Notes: generated from the letters alone by a model not told the origin. 64,000 nt of DNA from Fidelibacterota bacterium (GCA_004124875.1 SCKJ01000002.1:434001-498000), one strand, 5' to 3'. Positions 18,271 to 27,486 are shown, counted from the first letter of the stretch. Numbers and translations: made by a program.

Positions 18271-18320
18271 AGTACTTACAACTAGCGGGCATGCAACAGC
18301 ATACCACTTTTGTCCAGGGC

Positions 18321-20150
18321 CTATTTCAGATAGACCATCCGTTTTACCACATTGAACGGACGCGTTACCGCAGCGCTCGAACGCGCGGTTAATCTGTAGA
18401 AATAGATGCCACTGGCGGCCGCCACGCCGGACTGGGTCTGGCCATTCCAGGTCAAGGAATGGACACCCGCCTGCTGGCGTACATTTGCGGCCAGCGAGAT
18501 CACTTCCCGGCCGGTGAGGTCGTAGATCGTCAGACTAATCGTGCTGGTGATGGGCAGTTCATACTCGATGACCGTCGTCCCGTTGAACGGATTTGGATAG
18601 TTCTGACCCAACGTATAGTGCAACGGCACAGTTGCCCGCTCTGTCGTTGCAAGGATTGAGGACAATGCATCGGCACTGAGCGGCGAAGTAATCAGGGCGC
18701 TATTACCTACATCCAAGGCGGTGGGGCTGAATGTTACAAAGTAATTAGGCCCATCCGGCGGACTGTGCGACCTAAGAGCTTCCGAAGAGGAGTTCACCGT
18801 TAGGACATTGCCGGCAGCATCTACGGCGATACCGCGGATATTATTACCGCCGCCACCAGACAGTGAGATTGTGCCGGTATCCACCACAGACTGAGCCGAG
18901 GAGAAACTAAAGCCGGTCAGCTGTGCGCCGGTAGACATGTCGTAGCCGACAACGTTATGCAACGGACGACCATCCGTATTCCGGCGCGCCAGGTAGACGC
19001 GGCCGTTGGGCTCATCCAAGGCGATACCGGTGAACGACGAAGCAGTCGCCGGCGAAGTGGAAAATTGGTGCTCCGGTGCATCATTGAGACCGATGTGCCA
19101 CATTTCCACCGGGGTGGAGCCGGAGATATCAAACTTGAGCAGTCCATAGGTCGTGTTGGTCGCGGCGATAGTGTCAATCTCCGCCTGCACGATATAGATG
19201 AAGCCGTCGGAATCCATCGCCAGGCCAAAAGCCTTGGGCGTGGTCAAAGAATCGATAACCACAGTATAGGCGCCGGTAAATGGTCCCGTTGAGGTTCCGA
19301 GGGCATAGCTGCGCACCTCGGCAACATCAAAACCATCGCCATCAGTGGGACCTTCGGTATCCGACCCGAACCTGGAGCCCACCTGCTCCACCGTATAAAG
19401 CACGCGGTCCGTGCCTGTTCCCACGACCATATTCCTGGAAATGGTGTTGTGGTTGGACAGATCAAAGAACTTCAGGACCGAATCGATACTTCCAGTGCTC
19501 CACATGGCATCACCGACAGCCACACCGCCGGTTGTCGGCGTATCGGAACTGTTGGCCAAACTCGAGACATAGACGCGGCCATCGGGGCCTACGCTCACGT
19601 CATGCGGCTTGCCTTCGCTGGATCCCAGAGCATCCCAGTCAATCGCGGAGTTGCCAGCTGCATAGGCCACGGACTGGGTGTTGCCGAAATACCGTCCATC
19701 CGGGTAATGCATGTATAATCCGCGAACGGTTTCCACGCCGGCATCGTTTCCAGAGGTGCCACCGGTACGCTCGACCACGTATACCATGCCAAAGGCTGCA
19801 TCCAGTTGATTCTTGTTGGAGGCGACACCAGCAGAGGACCAGTACCAGCTGTCGGGGCCGGTATCATAGCTGATCATTTCAAAGCCAGTGGAGCCAACCG
19901 AATGAGAGGCTTTGATGGCCACGGTGAAAACTCCACCAGCGGCAGCAGGGCCGCCATCCAGAGATCCATCCCAGGTGACGCTATTAAACCCTTTTGTCGT
20001 CCCAGCTCCACTGGTGATGGTTATGATCTTGAATTTATCAGAAGCAGCGCCTACCTTCTCAATCGCAATGATGACCTGAGAGGCATCTTGATTCAGATAG
20101 TATGTTATCGTCGCCGGGAAAGTGCCGGTAAATCGGAGTGGTGAGCCGTC
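18321..20150 (-). CDS. 5'-truncated secreted protein with sorting-domain C-terminus
   Basis: The frame is open from directly after the stop codon of the RpiR gene (20151-20153) to 18321, 610 codons, with no ATG and no signal peptide near its start; the first plausible start is GTG 19922. The upstream part still reads as protein: YYLNQDASQVIIAIEKVG, then GFNSVTWDGSLDGGPAAAGG, a FlgD-Ig-like module. The body (about residues 85-500 of the frame) resembles a beta-propeller or NHL-like surface protein (DVSVGPDGRVYVSSL; GLAMDSDGFIYIVQAE). The C-terminus (LGQNYPNPFNGTTVIEYELP ... KRMVYLK) is a type IX-like sorting domain. The missing 5' end and zero distance to rpiR suggest a deletion or rearrangement. 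It may be non-functional. Confidence 0.65.
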   Translation of the reverse strand, partial: DGSPLRFTGTFPATITYYLNQDASQVIIAIEKVGAASDKFKIITITSGAGTTKGFNSVTWDGSLDGGPAAAGGVFTVAIKASHSVGSTGFEMISYDTGPDSWYWSSAGVASNKNQLDAAFGMVYVVERTGGTSGNDAGVETVRGLYMHYPDGRYFGNTQSVAYAAGNSAIDWDALGSSEGKPHDVSVGPDGRVYVSSLANSSDTPTTGGVAVGDAMWSTGSIDSVLKFFDLSNHNTISRNMVVGTGTDRVLYTVEQVGSRFGSDTEGPTDGDGFDVAEVRSYALGTSTGPFTGAYTVVIDSLTTPKAFGLAMDSDGFIYIVQAEIDTIAATNTTYGLLKFDISGSTPVEMWHIGLNDAPEHQFSTSPATASSFTGIALDEPNGRVYLARRNTDGRPLHNVVGYDMSTGAQLTGFSFSSAQSVVDTGTISLSGGGGNNIRGIAVDAAGNVLTVNSSSEALRSHSPPDGPNYFVTFSPTALDVGNSALITSPLSADALSSILATTERATVPLHYTLGQNYPNPFNGTTVIEYELPITSTISLTIYDLTGREVISLAANVRQQAGVHSLTWNGQTQSGVAAASGIYFYRLTARSSAAVTRPFNVVKRMVYLK

Positions 20151-20972
20151 TCATTTTGCCTTCGCCGCGCCATTACGGCTCATGACCATCTTTTCTGACA
20201 GCTCGTACAGGACCAGTTCGAGTAAGGCCAACTGGGACATCCGGGCCTGGCATGAATAGCCGCCCAACAGATTATCCGATACGGATGTGATGAGGGTGAT
20301 ATCTGCAATATCTGCCAGAGGCGAGGGGGAATAATTGGTAATGCCAACGGTGTGGGCGCCATAATCATGGGCGACGGCAAGCGCCGATACGACCTCATCC
20401 GTCTCTCCCGAATGCGAAATACCCACCACGACATCACCCGCATTGACCAGCGGCACCAAACTCTGGCTAATCGAACGATCTGACATAAAAGTACTGTAAA
20501 TACCCAAACTGCCCAAAGAATCGCACAGAATATGGCCGACACCCGCCGACCCACCCAAACCGATGATCAGGGTTTTGTTCGCGGTGGCAATCTGCGCGCT
20601 CACCTGCTTGATGGTTTCGTAATCGCAGTTGGTCAGTGTTGAATCGAGCTGCCGCTGGAAATCGATGCGATAGCTCTCTACTGTCGCCACGCGGCTATTG
20701 GACGGGTCAACGGCTCTGTGCATCCGGTAGCCTTGGCGCAACAGGTCCGGCACAAGGGCAGCCTTGAAGTCCTGGTAACCGCGATAGCCTAGGGAACGGC
20801 AAAATCGCAGCACGGTGGCATCGCTGACGGAACATTTCTCCGCCAGACCCTGAAGCGACAGCATGATGACCTGTTCAAAATTGGTTTGAACCAGTTCCGC
20901 CACCTTTTTCTCAGAGTTCGTGAGGGAGTTGAACCTGCGGTTTATAAGATCGAGTGGGCTGTTGACATCCAA
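20151..20972 (-). CDS. RpiR/MurR-family transcriptional regulator (HTH + SIS)
   Basis: 273 residues: N-terminal RpiR-type helix-turn-helix (about 1-77; SEKKVAELVQ ... GLAEKCSVSDATVLRFCRSL) and a C-terminal SIS sugar-phosphate-binding domain (about 125-250; KTLIIGLGGSAGVGHILCDS, VVVGISHSGETDEVV). Family role: DNA-binding regulators that respond to phosphorylated sugars or similar small phosphates. It is upstream of the glycerol-3-phosphate block on the same strand and is the only regulator nearby, so control of that block is plausible. Upstream (21018-21062) an imperfect inverted repeat, TTGGAATTAC with GTTGCCAA, could be an operator; this is weak. Confidence 0.88.
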   Translation of the reverse strand: MDVNSPLDLINRRFNSLTNSEKKVAELVQTNFEQVIMLSLQGLAEKCSVSDATVLRFCRSLGYRGYQDFKAALVPDLLRQGYRMHRAVDPSNSRVATVESYRIDFQRQLDSTLTNCDYETIKQVSAQIATANKTLIIGLGGSAGVGHILCDSLGSLGIYSTFMSDRSISQSLVPLVNAGDVVVGISHSGETDEVVSALAVAHDYGAHTVGITNYSPSPLADIADITLITSVSDNLLGGYSCQARMSQLALLELVLYELSEKMVMSRNGAAKAK

Positions 20973-21484
20973 TGCCTGGCTTCCCCCCTAAAGAGCCGTC
21001 CAACAGAAGATACGGCCCCGGCATAATTCACGAATGTTGGAATTACCACAATAAGTTGCCAACAAAAGTTGTGTTTACGACATGCCAAGAGTAGCGATTT
21101 CTGGCCGCACAGTCAAGATGAATTCCCCTGGCATAATCCCTGGTATTTTGAGATCGAGCGCGCGGCCTTGGTGCGGTGCGGGTTCGCATCGAGACTGTCC
21201 CGGGTGGTGCGGGGCGGGCCAAAAAATGGCCGTGGCAGTGACCTGCATCTTACCCCACTCACTGCCATCGCGAAGAAGTCCTGTGAGGAACGGCTGCGGC
21301 AATCTGATAGAGCTATTTGAGATCGCCACCCTTCGACCAGCTCAGGGCAGGCTCTCGGACTGCCGGACTCGCGATGACAGGGTACGAGAACTTATTGGGT
21401 ACTCCGCCACGGTCCTTCTAGTATAGTTAGTATTCATTAGTTTTCACTTGACCCGCGCCGGGGCAGCCCCTATACTAGGGTGCT
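20973..21484. other. intergenic region between divergent rpiR and imuB
   Basis: No convincing gene. It holds the upstream regions of two divergent genes and one copy, at about 21330-21365 (CCCTTCGACCAGCTCAGGGC), of the short repeat found again at 25.8-26.1 kb. I looked for a LexA box (CTGT-N8-ACAG or GAAC-N4-GTTC types) upstream of imuB and did not find a good match. Confidence 0.5.
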
Positions 21485-22702
21485 ATGATGGGCCGCCCGC
21501 CAACTGTTTCTGCCTCCGGAGGGGGCAGCTCCCCGCCCCGCATCCTGCATGCCCGGCTGAAGAATTTTGAGGTCCAGGCCGAGCGCCTCATCGACCCGGC
21601 CCTGGCCACCCGGCCCATCGCCATTATCTCCTCAGGTGCGCAGGATGGCACCATCCTGACCCTTTCAAAAGAGGCCATCCAGGAGGGGCTGAGCCGGGGC
21701 ATGCATGTGTCGCTGGCCCGCAAGGTGTCCCGCAGAACCATTCTGCTGTCCCGCAATATCGCCCTGTACCAAAAGGTGCAGAGCGTCGTCTACCGGCTCC
21801 TTTCGAGGTACTCGCCACTGGTGGAGCCGGCCAGCTATGGCCAATTCTTTGTCGATATGAGCGGCACCAACGGCATCTTTCGCTCGCCGGCAAAAGCGGG
21901 CCACCTGCTGCACAAGGATATCGCCCATCAAATCAATCTGGCGCCACAGGTCGGCATCAGCCGCAACAAGCTGGTCAGCAGCATTGCCACGCAAGTCGTG
22001 CCCGCCGGACCGGTGCTGGAAGTCGCGCCCGGGGAAGAGGCTGACTTTCTGGCGCCACTGCGGTCAACGGCGCTGCCTGCATCCAGGGAACGTCTTGTGG
22101 GCCAGGCCCTGCGCGACCTGAATCTCGTCATCATCAGGGAGGTGCAGAACCTGGTCAGTTATGAGCGCCTCGCACAGGCGGCCTTTAGCGTCCATGTGCG
22201 GCAGGTCACGGCCCAGGCCCGGGGCATTGACACCTCCCTGGTGCTGCCCCCCCGATGGAAACAGCAGCGCCACCGCCACATCTTTGAGCGCTATACCTTG
22301 CCGGCCGACACGAACGATGAGAACCTGCTGCACAATGCCATCCGGCACCTTGCTGATGTGGTTGGCTACCAGCTGCGGACGCAACACTCCATTGCCCGCG
22401 ACGTCAGGCTGTTTGTCCATTATACGGACGGTTATGAGCGCCACGTCAGCGGCAGCATTCTCCAGCATGACGCCAGCACCGTAACGGCGATCCTGCTCGA
22501 GTTGTATCAGCGGGCGAACCGGCGTCGCAACCGGATTCGTGCCATCACCGTGGATGCCGCCAGGCTGCGGCCCTATGCCCAGCAGATAGAGCTGTTTGAC
22601 TCAGGTCTGCCCAGAGACCAGCGCCTTTCGGCGCAGCTCGACGCCATCCGCAAAAAGTATGGCCTGGGCAGCATCTTCATGGCTGCCTCACTCGACCGAT
22701 AG
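21485..22702 (+). CDS. imuB: ImuB-like catalytically degenerate Y-family DNA polymerase
   Basis: 405 residues, start ATG 21485 with a possible AGGG 7 nt upstream. The fold follows Y-family polymerases, but the usual DxDxFF motif at the N-terminus reads HARLKNFEVQAE and the SxDE motif reads EPASYGQFFVDMSG, so the catalytic acidic residues are missing. This is a known property of ImuB, which acts as a clamp-binding adaptor. A beta-clamp-binding motif QIELF is at residues 367-371. Role: with DnaE2, error-prone translesion synthesis after DNA damage. It ends 4 nt before dnaE2. No imuA or lexA is adjacent, so the usual three-gene cassette is incomplete here. Confidence 0.85.
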   Translation: MMGRPPTVSASGGGSSPPRILHARLKNFEVQAERLIDPALATRPIAIISSGAQDGTILTLSKEAIQEGLSRGMHVSLARKVSRRTILLSRNIALYQKVQSVVYRLLSRYSPLVEPASYGQFFVDMSGTNGIFRSPAKAGHLLHKDIAHQINLAPQVGISRNKLVSSIATQVVPAGPVLEVAPGEEADFLAPLRSTALPASRERLVGQALRDLNLVIIREVQNLVSYERLAQAAFSVHVRQVTAQARGIDTSLVLPPRWKQQRHRHIFERYTLPADTNDENLLHNAIRHLADVVGYQLRTQHSIARDVRLFVHYTDGYERHVSGSILQHDASTVTAILLELYQRANRRRNRIRAITVDAARLRPYAQQIELFDSGLPRDQRLSAQLDAIRKKYGLGSIFMAASLDR

Positions 22703-22706
22703 CCCT

Positions 22707-25700
22707 ATGTTCTGCCATCTGAATGTGCACTCATGGCACTCCCGCATGCAGGGCGTAACACCTATCGGGGCGTTGCTGGACCGGGCCAAAGCGCTGGGCA
22801 TGAGCCACCTGGCGCTGACCGAGATCAACGGGATGTGGGGCTTTATCAACTTTGTCCGGCTCGCCAGACAGGCCGGTATTGCGCCCATCTGCGGCAGCCA
22901 CATTCTGACCGGACCGCCGGGAGAGAAACCGGCCCAGGACCTGATACTGCTGGTGGAGAACCAGGCCGGCTTCGAAAATCTCTGCCAGATACTGTCGCGC
23001 CTGCACGATGAGCCGGCGCATGACATCCTGCCCCTGCTGGAGCGGTGGCAAGCGGGGCTCATCGCCCTCTGCCCCGACCCTCCGCTGCTGCCCCAGCTGG
23101 CCCGCGTGATTCCGCAGGGCAACCTGTTTGGCGAGCTGCGGCCCGGCCTTGGCACAGAGCCCATGCTGGCAGCTTGCAAGCAGCTCGACCTTCAGCCTGT
23201 GGCCACCGGCGAGGTCTATTTTCTCAAGGCCGTCGAGGCGCCCCTGTACCAACTGCTGCGCGCCATCGACCGCAATGAGCGCCTGTCGCAGCTGCCAACC
23301 TGGGAGCTCAAGCCGGGACTCCATTACTTTGCCGATGAGGCGGAGATGGAGCGGCGCTATCCGGGCGATCCCCAGGCCATTGGGCGCAGCATGACCCTTG
23401 CAGCGCGGTGCAAAACGGACTGGGACTTTTCCACCACCATTTTCCCCGGCCTGAGCCCCGGCGAGGATGCGGAAGCTATCCTGCGCGAGCGCGTTTATGC
23501 CGGCGCTGCCGGGCGCTATCGGGTCCCACTTTCCGCCCCGGTGCGTGAGCGCATCGAAATGGAACTGAGCCTCGTCTGCCGCAAGGGTTTCGCCGCCTAT
23601 TTCCTGATTGTCGCCGACATCGTCAAGGAGTCGCCCCTCACCATTGGCCGGGGCAGCGCCGCCGCTTCGATCCTGAGCTACTGCCTGCTCATCACCCAGG
23701 TCGACCCGCTGAGGCACAACCTGGCGTTTGAGCGTTTCCTCAATCCGGACCGCACCGACATGCCCGACATCGATATCGACTTTGCCTGGGATGAGCGCGA
23801 CGCCGTGCTCGACTATGTCTTTAAGAAGTACGGCGCCGATCAGGCCGCCATGGTGGCCAATCATGTGACGCTGCAGCCAAGGTCAGCCGTGCGGGAGGTG
23901 GCCAAGGTCTACGGCCTGAGCAATGAGGAGATCATCACCGTGACCAAGCGCGTGCACCTGGTGTTCGCCGCGGCGGGGCGCCCCACCAAGCAGTCGTACC
24001 CTTTTATCGATGCCGCCGTGCCGCTGCCAACTGCCACTGCTACTGCTACTCCACATCCCCTGCACATTGACGACACGCTGGCCGAAGTGCTCGAGTTGAG
24101 CATGAAGCTCATCGGCATCTTTCACTACCCGTCGGTTCACTCCGGTGGCGTGGTCATCGTGCCCGATGCCATCCGCAAACATGTGCCGGTGCTCACCGCG
24201 CCCAAAGGGGTGCCCATTGTCGAATGGGAAAAGGACCAGGTGGAAGAGAGCGGCCTGGTGAAGATTGACATACTGGGCAACCGGTCGCTGGCGGTGGTGC
24301 GCGACTGCCTGCATGACGTGAACCTCTATCGCCGCCCCACAGAGCACCTCAGCTATCGCGCTATCAAGCCGCTGGATGACCCCCGGACGACGGCCATCAT
24401 GGAGCGCGGCCTGACCATGGGCGTGTTCTACATCGAAAGCCCGGCCACCCGGCAGCTGCTGGCCAAAGCGGGCAAGGTCGACTATGAGCATGTGGTCATT
24501 TACTCCTCCATTATCAGGCCGGCCGCCAACCGCTACAGCGACCTGCTCATTGAGCGCATTCATGGCGCGCCGTGGGAGCCGCTGCATCCCGATCTCGATT
24601 TTCTCAACGAGAGCTACGGCATTATGGTCTATCAGGAGCAGGTGGCCCTGTCGGCCCGGGTCCTGGCCGGCTGGCCCTGGAAGGAGGCCGACATGCTGCA
24701 GAAGATCGGTACCAAGAAATCGCTGCGCCCCTTGGTGCCCACCATGCAGGAAAAGTTCATCCGGCAGAGCATTGAGCGGGGCTACGCGCCGGAGATGGTG
24801 CAGCAGGTGTGGCGCATGATCGAGAGCTTTGAAGGCTACAGCTTCACCAAGGCGCACTCGGCCTCCTACGCCCGGCTGTCGTTTGTCTGCGCCTACTTGA
24901 AAGCGCACCACCCGGCCGAGTTCATGGCGGCGGTCATCTCAAACCGGGGCGGTTTTTACTCGCCGTACGCCTATATGTCCGAGGCCCGGAGACTGGGAAT
25001 TTCGGTCCTGCCGCCGCACATCAACCGCAGCCGGCTCAAGTGGAAAGGCCACCGCCGGAAGATGCGGGTGGGCTTCATGGAGATCCGCAACCTCCAGCGC
25101 AGCAGCATCGACGCCACTTTGAACGAGCGCAAGCGTGGCGACTTTAGTTCACTGGATGACTTCCTCCGGCGGGTCGACATGGTCTTTGGCGACGTGCGGG
25201 CGCTGATCCGGGCCGGCTGCTTTGACGATCTGGAGCCGGAACGGTCGCGGCCGGAGCTGCTGCTGCAGCTCATGGAGCACCACTCCGGCAGTGACCAGTC
25301 ACCCGAGGCTGGGTCGATTTTCCACGGCAGCCGATCTGCATCTGCGGAAGCGCCGCCTGTCCACCTGCGGCAGCTGTCGGAGTTGCAGGTCTACCAGATG
25401 GAGGTGGAGTCGTTCGGCTACCCGCTGTCGAGCCATCCCCTGGCCCCCTTCAAGGCGCTGCTGGGCCGGCGCATGCAAACGGCCGGGGACATCCCCCGCT
25501 ATGTGGGCCGCGCCATCACGCTGGCGGGCATCTGCCTCACCACCAAGACCGTCAAGACCCGCAAGGGCGAGACGATGGAGTTCCTCACTTTCGAGGACCA
25601 GAGCGGCCTGTTTGAGACGGTGCTGTTCCCCGGCCAGTACAAGGTGTTCAACGACCTGTTGCGCTGGGAGAAACTGTTCGTGATTCAGGGCAAAGTCGAG

Positions 25701-25802
25701 GAGTCCTACGGCGTGCAGACGGTGACGATTGAGAGATTGACCAGCTTGGCGCGGATGGCCTCTGGAGCAAAGCAAAAGGACGCCGCTTTACAGTCACCCT
25801 GA
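22707..25802 (+). CDS. dnaE2: error-prone DNA polymerase III alpha-type subunit DnaE2
   Basis: 1031 residues from ATG 22707, 4 nt after imuB; a longer frame from 22596 only overlaps imuB. Domains: N-terminal PHP (HLNVHSWHSRMQGVTP, degenerate metal site, about 1-200), polymerase core with catalytic aspartates 354, 356 and 358 (PDIDIDFAWDERD), IVEWEKDQVEESGLVKIDIL, then KAHSASYARLSFVCAYLKAH, helix-hairpin-helix, and a C-terminal OB fold (RAITLAGICLTTKTVKTRKG, LTFEDQSGLFETVLFPGQY). Role: translesion synthesis and damage-induced mutagenesis with ImuB. A low-complexity Thr-Ala insertion (PLPTATATATPHP) near residue 440 is unusual for the family. Confidence 0.93.
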   Translation: MFCHLNVHSWHSRMQGVTPIGALLDRAKALGMSHLALTEINGMWGFINFVRLARQAGIAPICGSHILTGPPGEKPAQDLILLVENQAGFENLCQILSRLHDEPAHDILPLLERWQAGLIALCPDPPLLPQLARVIPQGNLFGELRPGLGTEPMLAACKQLDLQPVATGEVYFLKAVEAPLYQLLRAIDRNERLSQLPTWELKPGLHYFADEAEMERRYPGDPQAIGRSMTLAARCKTDWDFSTTIFPGLSPGEDAEAILRERVYAGAAGRYRVPLSAPVRERIEMELSLVCRKGFAAYFLIVADIVKESPLTIGRGSAAASILSYCLLITQVDPLRHNLAFERFLNPDRTDMPDIDIDFAWDERDAVLDYVFKKYGADQAAMVANHVTLQPRSAVREVAKVYGLSNEEIITVTKRVHLVFAAAGRPTKQSYPFIDAAVPLPTATATATPHPLHIDDTLAEVLELSMKLIGIFHYPSVHSGGVVIVPDAIRKHVPVLTAPKGVPIVEWEKDQVEESGLVKIDILGNRSLAVVRDCLHDVNLYRRPTEHLSYRAIKPLDDPRTTAIMERGLTMGVFYIESPATRQLLAKAGKVDYEHVVIYSSIIRPAANRYSDLLIERIHGAPWEPLHPDLDFLNESYGIMVYQEQVALSARVLAGWPWKEADMLQKIGTKKSLRPLVPTMQEKFIRQSIERGYAPEMVQQVWRMIESFEGYSFTKAHSASYARLSFVCAYLKAHHPAEFMAAVISNRGGFYSPYAYMSEARRLGISVLPPHINRSRLKWKGHRRKMRVGFMEIRNLQRSSIDATLNERKRGDFSSLDDFLRRVDMVFGDVRALIRAGCFDDLEPERSRPELLLQLMEHHSGSDQSPEAGSIFHGSRSASAEAPPVHLRQLSELQVYQMEVESFGYPLSSHPLAPFKALLGRRMQTAGDIPRYVGRAITLAGICLTTKTVKTRKGETMEFLTFEDQSGLFETVLFPGQYKVFNDLLRWEKLFVIQGKVEESYGVQTVTIERLTSLARMASGAKQKDAALQSP

Positions 25803-26100
25803 GCCTGTCGAAGGATTGTCGAAGCGTAGCACTGGAGGGACTCCCTTCGATCATGCCAACCTCGCATACTCAGGGCAGGCTTCTCGTCCCCATGAATCGC
25901 GAGCCTGCGCCGTACTGTCACCCTGAGCATGTCGAAGGGCTGTCTAAGCGTAGCGGTGCCTGCGCCGCGTAGTGAAAACGCCCAGCGGCGCCAGGCGTTT
26001 GAACGTAGCGGTGGAGGGACTTCCCGAATCGCTCCGCTCTCGGGATAAACTTCTCGTCCCTATGAATCCTGAGCCTGTCGAAGCGTAGCGGTGGAGGGAA
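25803..26100. repeat. REP-like dispersed repeat cluster
   Basis: Several imperfect units related to CACCCTGAGCCTGTCGAAG, each followed by GCGTAGC and usually GGTGGAGGGA: near 25796-25840, 25919-25955, 26001-26019 and 26068-26099. A related unit in the other orientation is at about 21330-21365. The last copy runs directly into a tRNA-like 3' end. No gene is seen. Confidence 0.6.
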
Positions 26101-26133
26101 TCGAACCTCCGATGCAAGGATTATAATTCCGCG
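26085..26133 (-). pseudogene. tRNA 3' half, Ile(TAT)-like fragment
   Basis: On the minus strand: anticodon-loop-like ATTATAA (anticodon TAT) followed by TCCTT, a short variable region, a T-arm-like GGAGGTTCGATTCCCTCC (26110-26093), and an acceptor-like tail. No D arm or 5' half is present upstream. The anticodon stem pairs poorly on its 5' side (GCGGA against TCCTT), as expected when only the 3' half belongs to the tRNA. The T stem is also imperfect, so this is the least certain of the three fragments. Confidence 0.4.
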
Positions 26134-26619
26134 TATCTTCCATCTAGAAAAGCAAAAATGTCGCAGTAAAACGTTAACAAGGAATTCGGATTCTCAATAA
26201 AGCGGCAGTAGAAATCCCGACGTAGGGTTATGAGCCCAAAGGAATGCTGCCTAACTAACTGCTTTATGTAGAGATCATTTTTAGGTGAGGCCAATTTGGG
26301 CCCCTTTTTCATAAGAGGTAAAATCGGGCTAATTCAGGTAAATCGATGGTTGGGGATCGAGTTAAGAAATAAGGCACTCCGTAATCCTCGAAATGTGCAC
26401 TACTTGGAGTAGTGGGAGGGATTTCAACCCGGCTCTACAGAGGGACAAAGGCATAAATCGCTTGCTCGTAAAACAGTTGAAAAGGTATATTTCCCTAAGC
26501 TATTCGAGGGAGTTATAATCGATTGCTTCCTCGGCACGGTCATTTCAGCAAGCGAAGATTTGTAACAATTCCAGTGAGTCCACCTGGCCCAAACGTTAAA
26601 TAATTGGATAGAGTTGAAA
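26134..26619. other. AT-richer intergenic region
   Basis: No convincing gene. A 63-codon minus-strand frame (26121-26312) runs into the tRNA fragment but has no recognisable domain. Base composition is visibly more AT-rich than the 1-25 kb block, marking the start of the accessory region. Confidence 0.4.
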
Positions 26620-27315
26620 ATGGCGCGTCCAACGATATTTCAATATTTAAAAATAATCATAGCCAAAAGTGGCATGCGACCTTCCAGATTCTTGGCATTT
26701 CTAAACGGAACTCTGGCGTTTGGCCGTTGGCTGCGGGACTATAAAGCACCAGTATTTTTGGAGGACAAATTCGAACTTTACGAATATCTAAAAACTGAGC
26801 ACATGGGTGATTCGCCTATCGATTATCTTGAGTTTGGCGTTTGGAAGGGGACAACCCTGCTGCATTGGTGCAACCTGAACACAGACCCCAATTCCCGCTT
26901 TTATGGTTTTGATTCCTTCGAGGGGTTACCAGAAGATTGGGGCCATTTTGTTACTATTTACAAAAAAGGCGCATTTGATCTCGAGGGATCAGTGCCAGCA
27001 ATAGATGATAGCCGGGTCCGGCTCGTAAAGGGTCTCTTCCAAGACTCATTAGGACCTTTTCTAGTTGACTATGCCCCCATGAATCGTCTTGTGATTCACT
27101 GCGATGCAGACCTGTATAGTTCCACCCTTTATGTTCTCACAAAACTTGATGGGTATCTTATCCCAGGCACCATAATTATCTTCGACGAATTTTTCACAGT
27201 TAACCATGAATTCAGAGCATTTTCCGATTTCATATCAAGTTACAATCATAAGTACAAGGTTCTTGCAGCGACGGAGTTTTATACTCAACTGGCAATCGAA
27301 ATCATTTCCAATTAG
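26620..27315 (+). CDS. class I SAM-dependent methyltransferase (TylF/MycF-like)
   Basis: 231 residues from ATG 26620 (TTG 26614 possible). SAM-binding motif I is YLEFGVWKGTTLLHW, then FYGFDSFEGLPEDWG (acidic post-motif), LVIHCDADLYSST and TIIIFDEFFTVNHEFRAF (metal-binding-like acidic cluster), a pattern of TylF/macrocin-O-methyltransferase-type enzymes acting on sugars in surface glycans or natural products. It stands alone between two tRNA 3' fragments, with lower GC than the dnaE2 block, which suggests transfer. The actual substrate cannot be told. Confidence 0.8.
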   Translation: MARPTIFQYLKIIIAKSGMRPSRFLAFLNGTLAFGRWLRDYKAPVFLEDKFELYEYLKTEHMGDSPIDYLEFGVWKGTTLLHWCNLNTDPNSRFYGFDSFEGLPEDWGHFVTIYKKGAFDLEGSVPAIDDSRVRLVKGLFQDSLGPFLVDYAPMNRLVIHCDADLYSSTLYVLTKLDGYLIPGTIIIFDEFFTVNHEFRAFSDFISSYNHKYKVLAATEFYTQLAIEIISN

Positions 27316-27440
27316 TAGAAACGACTGAGCCGCACCCGCCACCACTCCCACATCCCTCTCCTAATTCCCATTCCACGAGCTTAATCTCTTGGCCTGCCCT
27401 TGATTACTGCCACTGGCACTGCTACTGCCAACTTCTTGCG

Positions 27441-27486
27441 TGGGGCCTCCAGGATTCGAACCTGGAACCGACGGATTATGAGTCCG
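27441..27486 (-). pseudogene. tRNA-Met-like (CAT) 3' half
   Basis: On the minus strand: loop CTCATAA (anticodon CAT), 3' anticodon stem TCCGT, variable TCGGTT-like region, a perfect T arm CCAGGTTCGAATCCTGG, acceptor strand AGGCCCC and discriminator A at 27441. There is no D arm or acceptor 5' strand upstream. The first anticodon-stem base does not pair (C against T), as if the 5' side were foreign. This is typical of the 3' tRNA copy left at one end of an element integrated in a tRNA gene. It could also be elongator Met or lysidine-Ile2. Confidence 0.7.

Noticed and set aside
20140..20160. TGA between the RpiR gene and the secreted protein as a second selenocysteine or read-through codon
   Set aside because: The two sides are unrelated families (cytoplasmic regulator and exported protein), so a fused product makes no sense; a deletion junction is simpler.
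21330..21484. LexA-regulated SOS promoter upstream of imuB
   Set aside because: Short AT-rich imperfect palindromes are present, but none matches a standard LexA consensus well enough to claim.
26121..26312. 63-codon minus-strand frame as an integrase fragment
   Set aside because: No recombinase motif (R-H-R-Y box) can be seen and composition looks non-coding; only its position beside a tRNA scar was suggestive.
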